A stretch of 28,399 nucleotides of DNA from an uncultured Oscillospiraceae bacterium (GTDB taxonomy: Bacteria > Bacillota > Clostridia > Oscillospirales > Acutalibacteraceae): assembly GCA_900539855.1 (NCBI GenBank), contig UQDO01000029.1, forward strand, positions 1-28,399. Direction: 5' to 3'. Below the pieces are notes generated by a model. The model was not told the DNA's origin. It saw nothing but the letters and a program-made list of their open reading frames with translations, and searched no databases. The translations under genes were made by a program, and so were the position numbers. This document shows positions 8,159-15,979 of this stretch, piece by piece; position 1 is the stretch's first letter, and every line of letters begins with the position of its first letter.

Positions 8159-8184
8159 GCCGGCAGTCTGACTGTCGGCTTTTT
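8159..8184 (+). terminator. Terminator of the recombinase operon
   Basis: GCCGGCAG (8159-8166) pairs with CTGTCGGC (8172-8179), including one G-U pair, around a TCTGA loop, and is followed by five T residues. It starts 6 bases after the recombinase stop codon. Confidence 0.85.
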
Positions 8185-8381
8185 ACATAGGCAAATGAAT
8201 TTCTTGCATTTACGGTTGAATTAATGTATAATAACAAACAAGAAAACCAATGCGATTAAACAATGGGAATTGTTCTATTTCGTCAATCCAAATTGATATG
8301 AGGATATATACGGAATTAGAGACCAAAATACCGTATTTTAAGCGGGATTATTCATTGTGCGATTTCGTCGTACAGGCACAT
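8185..8381. other. Gene-free junction, likely right end of the mobile element
   Basis: No convincing gene; a 68-residue frame from 8250 has no ribosome site and ends inside the hairpin array. A TATAAT lies at 8227-8232 with TTGCAT 17 bases upstream, a weak promoter. The stretch TACGGAATTAGAGACC (8309-8324) resembles TACGGTAATTGGAGTCC at 15-31 and could mark attachment-site sequence. AAAATAC/GTATTTT forms a short inverted repeat at about 8326-8340. Confidence 0.35.
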
Positions 8382-8414
8382 GAAAAAGCGATTGCATTTT
8401 GCAATCGCTTTTTC
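8382..8414. terminator. Perfect 15-bp hairpin, bidirectional terminator-like
   Basis: GAAAAAGCGATTGCA (8382-8396) and TGCAATCGCTTTTTC (8400-8414) are exact reverse complements with a 3-base loop. A/T runs at both stem bases give the form of a terminator working on either strand. It stands at the left border of the hairpin array and four-helix-bundle module. Confidence 0.6.
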
Positions 8415-8420
8415 AGTTAT

Positions 8421-8620
8421 ATTCGCCTTACGGCGAGAGGTATTACTGTGCAGTGATATCCGGCGTTGCCGGGTGATATTCGCTTTGCGAGTGTAAACGG
8501 CGAATATAATATCACTGTGCCAACGGCACAATATCACTTTTGCGTCGGCAAAAATATCACGCCGAGCGCGGCGAGGCATATCACTGTCTCTTTACAGGTA
8601 AAGAGTTTTATGATATAATT
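8421..8620. repeat. Array of short hairpins joined by TGATAT / ATATCA linkers
   Basis: Seven short inverted repeats follow one another: 8423-8436, 8460-8472, 8480-8490, 8516-8530, 8538-8553, 8560-8573 and 8588-8605. Stems are 4-8 bp and perfect, with loops of 2-4 bases, and each stem sequence differs. The linkers are constant: TGATAT at 8454, 8474 and 8611, and its reverse complement ATATCA at 8509, 8531, 8554 and 8578, so linker orientation flips in the middle. CAGTGATAT (8451-8459) can pair with ATATCACTG at 8509-8517 or 8578-8586, enclosing the array in a larger multibranched fold. From memory, similar TGATAT-linked hairpin arrays recur beside four-helix-bundle genes in gut Clostridia; I cannot verify this here. 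It is not a CRISPR, since the spacers are constant and the palindromes vary. Confidence 0.85.
8591..8619 (+). promoter_or_regulatory. Sigma-A promoter of the four-helix-bundle operon
   Basis: TTTACA (8591-8596) and TATAAT (8614-8619) are separated by 17 bases. The -35 box lies in the last hairpin of the array, and the -10 box is formed by the last TGATAT linker extended to TGATATAAT. Transcription would begin near 8626, only about a dozen bases before the start codon at 8639. Confidence 0.7.
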
Positions 8621-8638
8621 CGTTGGGGTGATAATATA

Positions 8639-8995
8639 ATGCCGGATAGCATTTTGCGTTGTAAATCAAAAGACTTTGCCAAGCAAATCGTATTTCTTTG
8701 CCGTGATGTTAAATCAAAATACAAAGAATCGGTTCTGACAAGTCAACTGTTACGTTCGGGAACAAGTATCGGAGCAAATATTCATGAGGCGCAGTATGCC
8801 CAAGGTAAAAAAGACTTTATTTCAAAATTGGAAATAGCACAAAAGGAATGCTTTGAAACAGAGTATTGGCTTGAACTTCTTTTTGAAACCGGCTATATTG
8901 CGGAATCAACATATAAACCGTTGCAAAATCAATGCGGCGCAATCAGAAGAATGTTAATTTCTTCGCTTAATACCGCAAAGGAAGGCTGCAGATGA
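8639..8995 (+). CDS. Four-helix bundle protein (23S-IVS / Avd-like)
   Basis: Encodes 118 residues from ATG 8639, after GGGGTG at 8625-8630; an in-frame start farther upstream would lie in the hairpin array. The signature of the four-helix-bundle family TIGR02436 is clear: QLLRSGTSIGANIHEAQYAQ, then KDFISKLEIAQKE, ETEYWLELLFETGYI and a C-terminal ML..LNTAK helix. The family includes proteins encoded in intervening sequences of 23S rRNA genes and is structurally related to Avd, the accessory protein of diversity-generating reverse transcriptases. No reverse transcriptase or rRNA gene is present here. Members are basic pentamer-forming proteins thought to bind nucleic acid. The hairpin array directly upstream is the obvious candidate ligand, but that is inference. 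Confidence 0.92.
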   Translation: MPDSILRCKSKDFAKQIVFLCRDVKSKYKESVLTSQLLRSGTSIGANIHEAQYAQGKKDFISKLEIAQKECFETEYWLELLFETGYIAESTYKPLQNQCGAIRRMLISSLNTAKEGCR

Positions 8996-9276
8996 ATAAA
9001 TGGATTAAAGAGGAATGGAGCTTTCGTGTTGAAGTAACCGATGGTTATGCAAAAGATTGCAGACTCGGTCTGGAAAAAGGTGATGTTTTTTCTTTTGAAT
9101 ACGAAACTCCGCATGGGTTTTGTCCCCGTGCAATATCTGAAATTTATACATACTGTGAAATCGTTCGCTGCGGAGGAAATTTTACATATCGGGGTTCAAA
9201 AGAAAAGTATTCGATAGATGTTTTGTGTCCCTGTAATTGCATAAGGTTTCGTTTGCTTGCAGTTCCGAAAGAATAA
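8992..9276 (+). CDS. TIGR04076-family small protein
   Basis: Encodes 94 residues. ATG 8992 overlaps the stop of the four-helix-bundle gene in an ATGA junction, so translation is coupled. The pattern matches proteins annotated TIGR04076: an N-terminal strand, then a Cys (DCRLGLEKGDVF), a central GFCPRA, a CGG turn and a C-terminal CPCN segment. No function is established for the family, and the conserved Cys residues suggest metal or cofactor contact. The tight pairing with a four-helix-bundle gene is unusual and may mean that it travels as cargo of that module. A strong terminator follows. Confidence 0.75.
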   Translation: MNKWIKEEWSFRVEVTDGYAKDCRLGLEKGDVFSFEYETPHGFCPRAISEIYTYCEIVRCGGNFTYRGSKEKYSIDVLCPCNCIRFRLLAVPKE

Positions 9277-9303
9277 TTGTGCTGTTCCGTCGCGCAGTCA
9301 CAT

Positions 9304-9348
9304 ATCGAGTATTCATAAGGGATTTAACTTTATGAATACTCGATTTTT
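9304..9348 (+). terminator. Strong 15-bp terminator after the TIGR04076 gene
   Basis: ATCGAGTATTCATAA (9304-9318) is the exact reverse complement of 9330-9344, with an 11-base loop and a T run to 9348. It closes the two-gene operon and forms the right border of the module. Confidence 0.88.
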
Positions 9349-9564
9349 CTGTTTTGATGCCGTTATGTACAGGCGGCAGGCGGCGCAGTAATAATGTCTG
9401 CCCCCTGCTTTCATGTACTTGTGCAGTCCCGGTTCAAGCAGACATTGCTTTTGCTTTTTTGCATTTGCTTTCTGCTTTGAATTGTGCTTTGCGCTTTGGA
9501 CTTTATACGTTGTTTGCCGCACATAATTTGAGCAGGAATCATTAAATGAAAAGAGAATCGACTG
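9349..9564. other. Gene-free stretch with a degenerate GCTTT repeat
   Basis: Positions 9447-9500 consist of irregular copies of TTTGCTTT/GCTTTG, strongly biased to pyrimidines on the + strand. The - strand frame through it (9313-9522, 69 residues) has a Lys/Gln/Ser-rich start and a part with HYYCAACRLYI. It has no good ribosome site and runs into the terminator at 9304-9348, so I treat it as doubtful. Confidence 0.35.
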
Positions 9565-10692
9565 ATGGCTTGCTTTTTTCGAAAAAACTTAATTTCTTTT
9601 ATCAAAAATAATACGGTCATGTGCATTGCTCTGCTCGCTGCAATAATAACAAGCTTTATTGTGCCGATCGACAGGGAATATTCGGGATACTTCGATTACA
9701 AAACACTGACCTGCCTTTTTTGTGTTTTGGCGGTCGTTTGTGCACTCAAAAACATCGGCTTTTTTTATATTCTTGCAAAAAAAGTAATACAAATATTCAG
9801 GACGACACGCAGCAGCATTTTAGCATTGGTATACATTACCTTCGTCGGTTCCATGTTTATAGCCAACGACATGGCTCTCCTGACATTTCTTCCGCTCGGA
9901 TATTTCGTATTATCAACAGCAAATAAGAAACGGTATATGGCATTCACATTTATAATGCAGAATATTGCGGCTAATTTGGGTGGGATGCTGACACCGTTCG
10001 GAAATCCGCAGAACCTATATCTGTACACAAAATACCAAATACCGGATCTTGAGTTTATAAAGATAATGGCTCCGCCGTTTTTGCTTTCGGTGACTGCGAT
10101 AACGGTCAGCTGCATTGCTTTTATAAAGCCGGAACCGCTTGTGCTGTGCGACGAACGCGTGGTGCTTGATCCTAAAAAGACAATATTGTATCTCGCACTG
10201 TTTGTGCTGGCGATAGTAATCGTGTTTCGCACGATCCCCTATTGGATCGGACTGATAATCATTCCCGGCGTTCTTTTGTTTGCAGACAGAAAAGCGCTGA
10301 AAACGGTGGATTACGGGCTTTTGTTTACCTTCGTTTTCTTTTTTGTTTTTGCAGGAAATATGGCAAGGATAGAAGCGGTAAGAGATTTGTTTTCCATGTT
10401 ATTGAAAAAGAACACCCTGTTATTCAGCGTCGTTTCATGTCAGGTCATCAGCAATGTCCCGTCGGCAATATTGCTGTCGCAGTTTACCGGGAACTATCCG
10501 GAGCTGCTCGTGGGCGTTAATATCGGTGGGGTCGGAACGCTGATCTCCTCGTTGGCAAGCCTGATCACCTTCAGGGAATATGTCAAGCATAATCCCGGAA
10601 AAGCAGGCTCCTATATTAAAGAATTTTCCCTGTTCAATTTTGCGTTTCTTATAATACTGACGGGATTTATGCTTGTGTTGCAGCTGCTGTGA
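9565..10692 (+). CDS. SLC13 / ion-transporter-superfamily permease
   Basis: Encodes 375 residues with about ten hydrophobic membrane segments. The inverted-repeat signatures of the family are visible: FIANDMALLTFLPLG followed by NLGGMLTPFGNPQN in the first half, and ISNVPSAILLSQF with NIGGVGTLISSLASL in the second half. These form the substrate and cation site in SLC13/DASS and ArsB/CitM-like transporters. The likely role is secondary transport of a di- or tricarboxylate or another anion, coupled to sodium or protons; the substrate cannot be read from sequence. The product is slightly short for the family. The ribosome site before ATG 9565 is weak (AGAGAA). It stands alone, with no linked metabolic gene. 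Confidence 0.82.
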   Translation: MACFFRKNLISFIKNNTVMCIALLAAIITSFIVPIDREYSGYFDYKTLTCLFCVLAVVCALKNIGFFYILAKKVIQIFRTTRSSILALVYITFVGSMFIANDMALLTFLPLGYFVLSTANKKRYMAFTFIMQNIAANLGGMLTPFGNPQNLYLYTKYQIPDLEFIKIMAPPFLLSVTAITVSCIAFIKPEPLVLCDERVVLDPKKTILYLALFVLAIVIVFRTIPYWIGLIIIPGVLLFADRKALKTVDYGLLFTFVFFFVFAGNMARIEAVRDLFSMLLKKNTLLFSVVSCQVISNVPSAILLSQFTGNYPELLVGVNIGGVGTLISSLASLITFREYVKHNPGKAGSYIKEFSLFNFAFLIILTGFMLVLQLL

Positions 10693-10764
10693 CACCGCTT
10701 TGAAACGATCTTTAAGTGCTCGCAGTCTAATAAATATTAAATGCATTTCACACCTAAAAAACAG

Positions 10765-10778
10765 CATTTCGCGAAATG
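10765..10778. promoter_or_regulatory. Perfect 14-bp palindrome CATTTCGCGAAATG
   Basis: The palindrome lies between the permease and the adhesin gene, 40 bases upstream of the TATAAT-like sequences at 10804-10815. It is a candidate operator or a small hairpin. Confidence 0.35.
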
Positions 10779-10803
10779 GACCGCTGCCGTCGGCTTTTTG
10801 ATA

Positions 10804-10815
10804 TATAATTATAAT
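10804..10815 (+). promoter_or_regulatory. Probable promoter of the adhesin gene
   Basis: Two overlapping TATAAT hexamers (10804-10809 and 10810-10815) lie in an AT-rich stretch. No good -35 box is found 16-18 bases upstream, so only the -10 part is supported. The leader to ATG 10932 would be about 110 bases and contains a GTCCGC/GCGGAC stem near 10886-10910. Confidence 0.35.
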
Positions 10816-10931
10816 AAAATGTTGGAGAGGTATACGGTAAACAAATATATCTGACTGCCGGAAGGCTGTCTTTCTCCCGGCGCGTCCGCCGTCGGAAACA
10901 ATGCGGACTATCTGTAAACGGAGGGACATTT

Positions 10932-13900
10932 ATGAAGAAAAAGCTGCTTGCAATTCTGCTTTGCTTCGCAATGATAGCAGGAATGCTGTCTGTCACCGTA
11001 TTCGCGGCAGGCACGAGCCATGCAAATCACTGCGTATGCGGCGGAACACTTGCTATCGACGGTCATACTCACACTTCATATGTGATGTGGACCGGCGTGT
11101 CGAGTCTCGATGAGATAACACACAAAGGCTACTATTATCTAAAAAACGATATTGAGGTCACCGGTACATATGAGCCTGTATACGGCGTGGTGATCTGCCT
11201 TAACGGCAAGGATATCATCTGCAAGCCCGATAAAAGCAACGGTGAATATAATACCGTTACTATAAACAAAGATGTGACCTTCACCGTTACCGACTGTGCG
11301 GCTGATCCCGGCAGGATCACTCACGAGTCGGGAAAATCCGGCCGCGGCGTTGAAAATGCCGGTACATTTATTATGTACGGCGGCAGCATCTCCGGCAACA
11401 GCACACAATACTCGGGCGGCGGCGTGCATAACGGTAAAAACAGCGTATTTACAATGTATGGCGGCACAGTAGGCGGCACCGCGGAAGGTGACAAAAACAC
11501 CGCACGCAACGGCGGCGGCGTTTATAACGGAAAAGCCACCTTCAATATGAAGAACGGCAGCATCTTCGGCAACGAAGCCGAAGAAGCAGGCGGCGGCGTT
11601 TATAACACCGGCAGTGATTTCACCATGGAAAACGGTGCTATATCCGGAAATAAGACCACCACGACCAGCACCTATAACGGCTTCGGCGGCGGTGTATACA
11701 ACGATTATTCAATGGACTATACCACTTCGGACGGCACCGTTGTCAACGGTAATTTCAGGATCATGGGCGGCACCGTTTCTCAAAATACGACCGGGCACAG
11801 CGGCGGCGGTGTGTATAATAAAAGTTTGTTCACACTTGACGGCGGCACAATAAAGGGTAACGCCGTAACGGCTCAAAAGGGCGGCAACGCAGGCGGCGGC
11901 GTTTATGTTTCGGGACTCAATGCTCAGTTCAGAATGAACGGCGGCGTAATAGGAGGCAACGATTCCGGCGACGCAAACAGTGCCAGGACCGGCGGCGGAA
12001 TATATGTGTCCTCCAATAAATACAGCGGCATATTGGGCGGCTCCGTAGAGGGCAACAAGTCCTCCGAAAACGGCGGCGGCATCTATAACAGCGGAGATAT
12101 CATCGTTTACAATGCGACGGTAGCCGGCAACGAGGTAACAGGTGAAGGCTATTGCGGCGGCGGTATCTATAACAACGGCAAGCTCTTCCTTAAAAATACC
12201 GTTATTACCGGCAACAAGGTCCAGAACGGCGAGGACAGCTGCGGCGGCGGACTGTATGCGGCAGGTACTACAACCTCGATACAGGACAACACCGTAATAA
12301 AGAACAACATAAACGGCGGAAATGCGTATGTTGCCGCCGCAGCGGCTCTTACTGCCATTGATATCGGCGAAGAAGCCTGTATAAAGATCTCGGGCACTGC
12401 GGAGCAGACGGTGGTAAGCGGTTCTGCGGATACCGCTGTGTTTGCGACCGATAGCGACGATTATGAGCTTGTAAAAAGCGGCAGCGATCTCAAACTGGTC
12501 GAAAGGACCGATAAAACGCACAGACACTGCGTCTGCACCCTTGATACTGCGGTGGAGGAAGCACATATCCACAATGCTGATACCGAATGGGTCGGCATAA
12601 CAAGCCTTGACCAGATAAATGCAGATGACAGTCATTATTATCTTAAGAACGATGTGGTCATTACCGATTCGTGGAAACCTGCAAGCGGCAATGTGCTTTG
12701 CCTCAACGGTCACAGCATCATCTGCGACGCTTCTGCAGCCACAATAAGCATGAATGCAAACAATACTTTGACGCTGACCGATTGCAGCGCGAATGAGACC
12801 GGCGAGATAACCCATGCCTACGGCAGGACCGGCCGCGGAATAAACAATGACCGGGCTGACATCGCACTGTGGCGCGGCAATATTTCCGGCAATACCACAA
12901 GCAGCTACGGCGCAGGTGTTATAGTCGGTAAAGATGCTTACTTCAGCATGTACGGCGGCTCTGTCAAAAACAACAGCACAAGCAACTACGGCCTTGGCGG
13001 CGGTATTTACAACAGAGGAACCGTCAATATGTTCGGCGGCACGGTTTCCGATAACTATGCGGCAGGCTCGGGCGGCGGTATATATAGCTACAGAGGTACC
13101 GTCACAATGTTCGACGGCGCCGATATCAGCAACAACCGCACCGATCCCGAAAACAAGAGCGCATACGGCGGCGGTCTGAATAATTATCTCGGCATCGTCA
13201 TTATGAGCGGCGGCACGATCAGTGGCAACAGCTCAAACTGCGGCGGTGGTGTTTACAACGGTGCCGATTCCGGCTCGTCGGCGGAAACGACCGGCGCGTC
13301 GTTTGCCATGAACGGCGGTATGATCTGCGGCAATGAGGCTGAGATCAGCGGCGGCGGAATATACAATTCTGCCGGCAAGGACGCAGAAGTGAGCGTTACT
13401 CTGACAGGCAGCTCGGTAATAAGTTACAACAAAGCGCAAAACGGCGGCGGCGTGGGTAACTACGGCGGCGGTGTGACCCTGACCATGAAGGAAAACGTCG
13501 AAATAAAGAACAACACCGCCGAAAGCGACGATTCTGCGAGAGGAAACGGAGGCGGTGTGTACAACACCGGCTCCGGCTACAGCGGTTACCCTGTGTTTGA
13601 ACAGAAGGGCGGCGCTGTTTCCGACAATACCGCAAATCGCGGCGGCGGTATATATGTTGACAGAGGCAAATGGAACGCTGCGGGCGGCACCGTCACCGGC
13701 AACACCGGAAATGTCAGCGGCGGCGTACATATGAACAGCAGCGGCACTGTGACGCTGAGCGGAAACGTGAATGTCACCGGCAACAGATTGTATAGTGACC
13801 TGAGTCTTAATAACATTTGTTTAATTTCGTCCTCGCTTAGGATAACCGATGCCGGACTGACCGACGGCGCCATGGTCGGTATTACCCCTCCGATAGGCGT

Positions 13901-15734
13901 AACTGTGCCTATGACAATCACCGGCAATACCGTGACAAGCAACTATTTTGTCTCTGACGACGATGCTTATGAGACCGCTATCGATCCCGACGGCTATGTC
14001 GTGCTGAGAGAAAAAACAGAAGCCCCGGAAAGTTTCACGGTAAAGATCAATCTGCCTGCGAACGACAGCGCAAGGCGTTACGGAAACACCGGTCAGCTGG
14101 TGCAGGTCGTGGGCAAAGGCGACAGGTATAATCCCATACGTCTGAATACCGTAAGTACACACTATTTCAGCAACAGCGATATAAAGAAAATGAATGCTGC
14201 ATTGGACGGATCGGGCATATATGTGGCGACCGCAAGTGAGAGCTTGTCGATTGTCATTACCGGAAGCCCCACCAAGGATATTGAGGCGACCGTCACCACA
14301 ACGGCAAAGAGGGTCCATTCGAAGCCTGTTGTACGGGGCGAGGCGCCGAACACGGCGGACGACCCGGGATATATCAGAGTAAGGGATGCAAACTACGCTC
14401 TGGAATACCGTATACAGGGCACGGAGGAATGGCACAACTTCGGATACATGATCTATTGCGCCGTTGAGCCGGGTCACACCTATGAGGTTCGCTATAAAGG
14501 AACCATTACCGACCTTGTTTCACCGATAAGCACATGCTATGTTCCCGTATACACGCCTCCCGTCGTAGTTGTACCGGTACCCGAACCGAATGAATATGTC
14601 TATGACGGAAATGAGCATACCGGAGTGACGCTCGGAAGCGATTATATTGTACACTCAGGCACAAACAAGGCTACCGATGCAGAAAATTATCTTGTATATA
14701 TAAAGCCTGCCGAAGGCAAACAGTGGATAGACGGTACAAGAAACGAAATAGCGATCCTGTGGACCATTAAAAAGGCACCGCAGGAGGCTCCCACCGGACT
14801 TACTCCGCAAAAGCCCACAGTTTTAGGGGAAAGCGACGGCAGTATCACCGGAGTGACCTTTAATATGGAGTACCGCAAAGCGGGCGATGCCGAATGGATC
14901 GTATGCACCGGCTCAAGGATCACAGGTCTTGCGGCAGGCGTCTATGAGATAAGATATAAGGAAACCAAAAACTATGAAGCCGGCGCAGTTGCCGTCATTA
15001 CCGTGCCAAAGGGTAACGCTCCGACCTATAGAGTAGTTGAAGGGGCAAACGGCAGCTGGACCGAAAACAGTGACGGAAGCCTTGCTTTCCGTGCCGACGG
15101 CGCAGTCTCCAAATTCACCGGAATAAAGGTCGACGGCGTTACGGTCGCTTCCGACAGGTATACCGTCGGCACAGATGTTACTGTTATCACGCTGAAGAAC
15201 GAGTATCTTGCCGGACTGTCGGTAGGAACTCATACCCTGACGGTGGTATACAGAGACGGCGAGTGCAGTGCTGATTTTGAAGTGCTGGCAGCTCCCCATA
15301 CACACGATTACGGAAACGAGTGGAAGTACGACGGAACCGAGCATTGGCACGAGTGCACCTGCGGCGACAAGGCAGACAAGGCTGAGCACAGCTTTGTCTG
15401 GAAGGTCGACAAGGCGGCGACAGCTGACGAGACCGGACTGAAGCATGAGGAATGTGCCGTCTGCGGCGCAAAGCGCAATGAGAACACCGTTATCGAAAAG
15501 CTGCCGGGCGGCAATGACGGCGATACAGGCAATACCGGAGATAACACCGGAGATAATACCGGAAGCGGCGACAGCACAGGTGATAATACCGGCAATACAG
15601 GAAATGCCGGCAGCGGTTCACCTAAGACCGGGGATAGTAGCAATGCACCGCTTTGGATAATCCTGCTGTTTGTCAGCGGCGGTGTGGTCACTGCGGCGGC
15701 AGTCGTAAGCAAAAAGAAAAAACGCATCAGGTGA
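10932..15734 (+). CDS. Cell-wall-anchored beta-helix adhesin with internal duplication
   Basis: Encodes 1600 residues, starting after GGAGGG. A Sec signal peptide (MKKKLLAILLCFAMIAGML to FAA, residues 1-26) leads into two homologous halves. Each opens with HCVC (residues 33 and 532), a YYLKND...LCLNG segment, a DC...TH..G.GRG turn, and then about 9-10 GGG[VI]YN repeats typical of a right-handed parallel beta-helix. The C-terminal third has an MBG-like domain (about 1220-1285), a second small domain (about 1285-1360), a Cys/His-rich module (about 1456-1525), a Gly/Asp/Thr/Asn linker and the sorting signal SPKTGD (1563-1568) with membrane anchor and SKKKKRIR tail. It should be a sortase-anchored surface adhesin or glycan-binding protein. 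No catalytic residues could be assigned. No sortase gene is in the window. Confidence 0.9.
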   Translation: MKKKLLAILLCFAMIAGMLSVTVFAAGTSHANHCVCGGTLAIDGHTHTSYVMWTGVSSLDEITHKGYYYLKNDIEVTGTYEPVYGVVICLNGKDIICKPDKSNGEYNTVTINKDVTFTVTDCAADPGRITHESGKSGRGVENAGTFIMYGGSISGNSTQYSGGGVHNGKNSVFTMYGGTVGGTAEGDKNTARNGGGVYNGKATFNMKNGSIFGNEAEEAGGGVYNTGSDFTMENGAISGNKTTTTSTYNGFGGGVYNDYSMDYTTSDGTVVNGNFRIMGGTVSQNTTGHSGGGVYNKSLFTLDGGTIKGNAVTAQKGGNAGGGVYVSGLNAQFRMNGGVIGGNDSGDANSARTGGGIYVSSNKYSGILGGSVEGNKSSENGGGIYNSGDIIVYNATVAGNEVTGEGYCGGGIYNNGKLFLKNTVITGNKVQNGEDSCGGGLYAAGTTTSIQDNTVIKNNINGGNAYVAAAAALTAIDIGEEACIKISGTAEQTVVSGSADTAVFATDSDDYELVKSGSDLKLVERTDKTHRHCVCTLDTAVEEAHIHNADTEWVGITSLDQINADDSHYYLKNDVVITDSWKPASGNVLCLNGHSIICDASAATISMNANNTLTLTDCSANETGEITHAYGRTGRGINNDRADIALWRGNISGNTTSSYGAGVIVGKDAYFSMYGGSVKNNSTSNYGLGGGIYNRGTVNMFGGTVSDNYAAGSGGGIYSYRGTVTMFDGADISNNRTDPENKSAYGGGLNNYLGIVIMSGGTISGNSSNCGGGVYNGADSGSSAETTGASFAMNGGMICGNEAEISGGGIYNSAGKDAEVSVTLTGSSVISYNKAQNGGGVGNYGGGVTLTMKENVEIKNNTAESDDSARGNGGGVYNTGSGYSGYPVFEQKGGAVSDNTANRGGGIYVDRGKWNAAGGTVTGNTGNVSGGVHMNSSGTVTLSGNVNVTGNRLYSDLSLNNICLISSSLRITDAGLTDGAMVGITPPIGVTVPMTITGNTVTSNYFVSDDDAYETAIDPDGYVVLREKTEAPESFTVKINLPANDSARRYGNTGQLVQVVGKGDRYNPIRLNTVSTHYFSNSDIKKMNAALDGSGIYVATASESLSIVITGSPTKDIEATVTTTAKRVHSKPVVRGEAPNTADDPGYIRVRDANYALEYRIQGTEEWHNFGYMIYCAVEPGHTYEVRYKGTITDLVSPISTCYVPVYTPPVVVVPVPEPNEYVYDGNEHTGVTLGSDYIVHSGTNKATDAENYLVYIKPAEGKQWIDGTRNEIAILWTIKKAPQEAPTGLTPQKPTVLGESDGSITGVTFNMEYRKAGDAEWIVCTGSRITGLAAGVYEIRYKETKNYEAGAVAVITVPKGNAPTYRVVEGANGSWTENSDGSLAFRADGAVSKFTGIKVDGVTVASDRYTVGTDVTVITLKNEYLAGLSVGTHTLTVVYRDGECSADFEVLAAPHTHDYGNEWKYDGTEHWHECTCGDKADKAEHSFVWKVDKAATADETGLKHEECAVCGAKRNENTVIEKLPGGNDGDTGNTGDNTGDNTGSGDSTGDNTGNTGNAGSGSPKTGDSSNAPLWIILLFVSGGVVTAAAVVSKKKKRIR

Positions 15735-15765
15735 TCTTGCGGCAGCTGCCCTTATCACCGATAAA

Positions 15766-15806
15766 CCCGGCACCGCGGCAATACTGCCGCGGTGCCGGGC
15801 TCTTTT
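15766..15806 (+). terminator. Strong 15-bp GC-rich terminator after the adhesin
   Basis: CCCGGCACCGCGGCA (15766-15780) is exactly complementary to 15785-15799, with loop ATAC and the T-rich tail CTCTTTTG. It follows the adhesin stop by 31 bases. Confidence 0.88.
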
Positions 15807-15950
15807 GTACGGGCAGCAAGGTTTTTATTGTTTGATTTTTATAAATTTCCGCCGCCCGGATGTTAATTAAAAAAATATAAATTAAAACTTCAAAAAAGAT
15901 CCGTGATTTATGTACATTCCGACAAAAGATTTGAAACAACACTTTTCCTC

Positions 15951-15979
15951 TTGACAATATATAGTCCCAATGATATAAT
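15951..15979 (+). promoter_or_regulatory. Perfect-consensus sigma-A promoter for pflB
   Basis: TTGACA (15951-15956) and TATAAT (15974-15979) match the consensus exactly with 17-base spacing. A 9-base direct repeat ATATATAGT occurs at 15957-15965 and 15989-15997, 32 bases apart (about three helical turns), one copy in the spacer and one near the start of transcription. A regulator bound to these could repress the otherwise very strong promoter. Confidence 0.88.

Noticed and set aside
8250..8456. A 68-residue + strand frame
   Set aside because: It has no ribosome site, runs through the 15-bp hairpin at 8382-8414 and ends in the array.
8421..8620. A CRISPR array
   Set aside because: The constant parts are only 6-7 bases and the variable parts are palindromic; there are no cas genes.
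8639..8995. A diversity-generating retroelement, because of the Avd-like protein
   Set aside because: No reverse transcriptase, template repeat or variable-repeat target is visible in the window.
11709..12815. A long - strand open frame (368 residues) across the adhesin gene, with others like it up to 15727
   Set aside because: They are by-products of the GGC-rich repeat codons of the adhesin. They lack ribosome sites and encode Ala/Val/Ile-rich nonsense.
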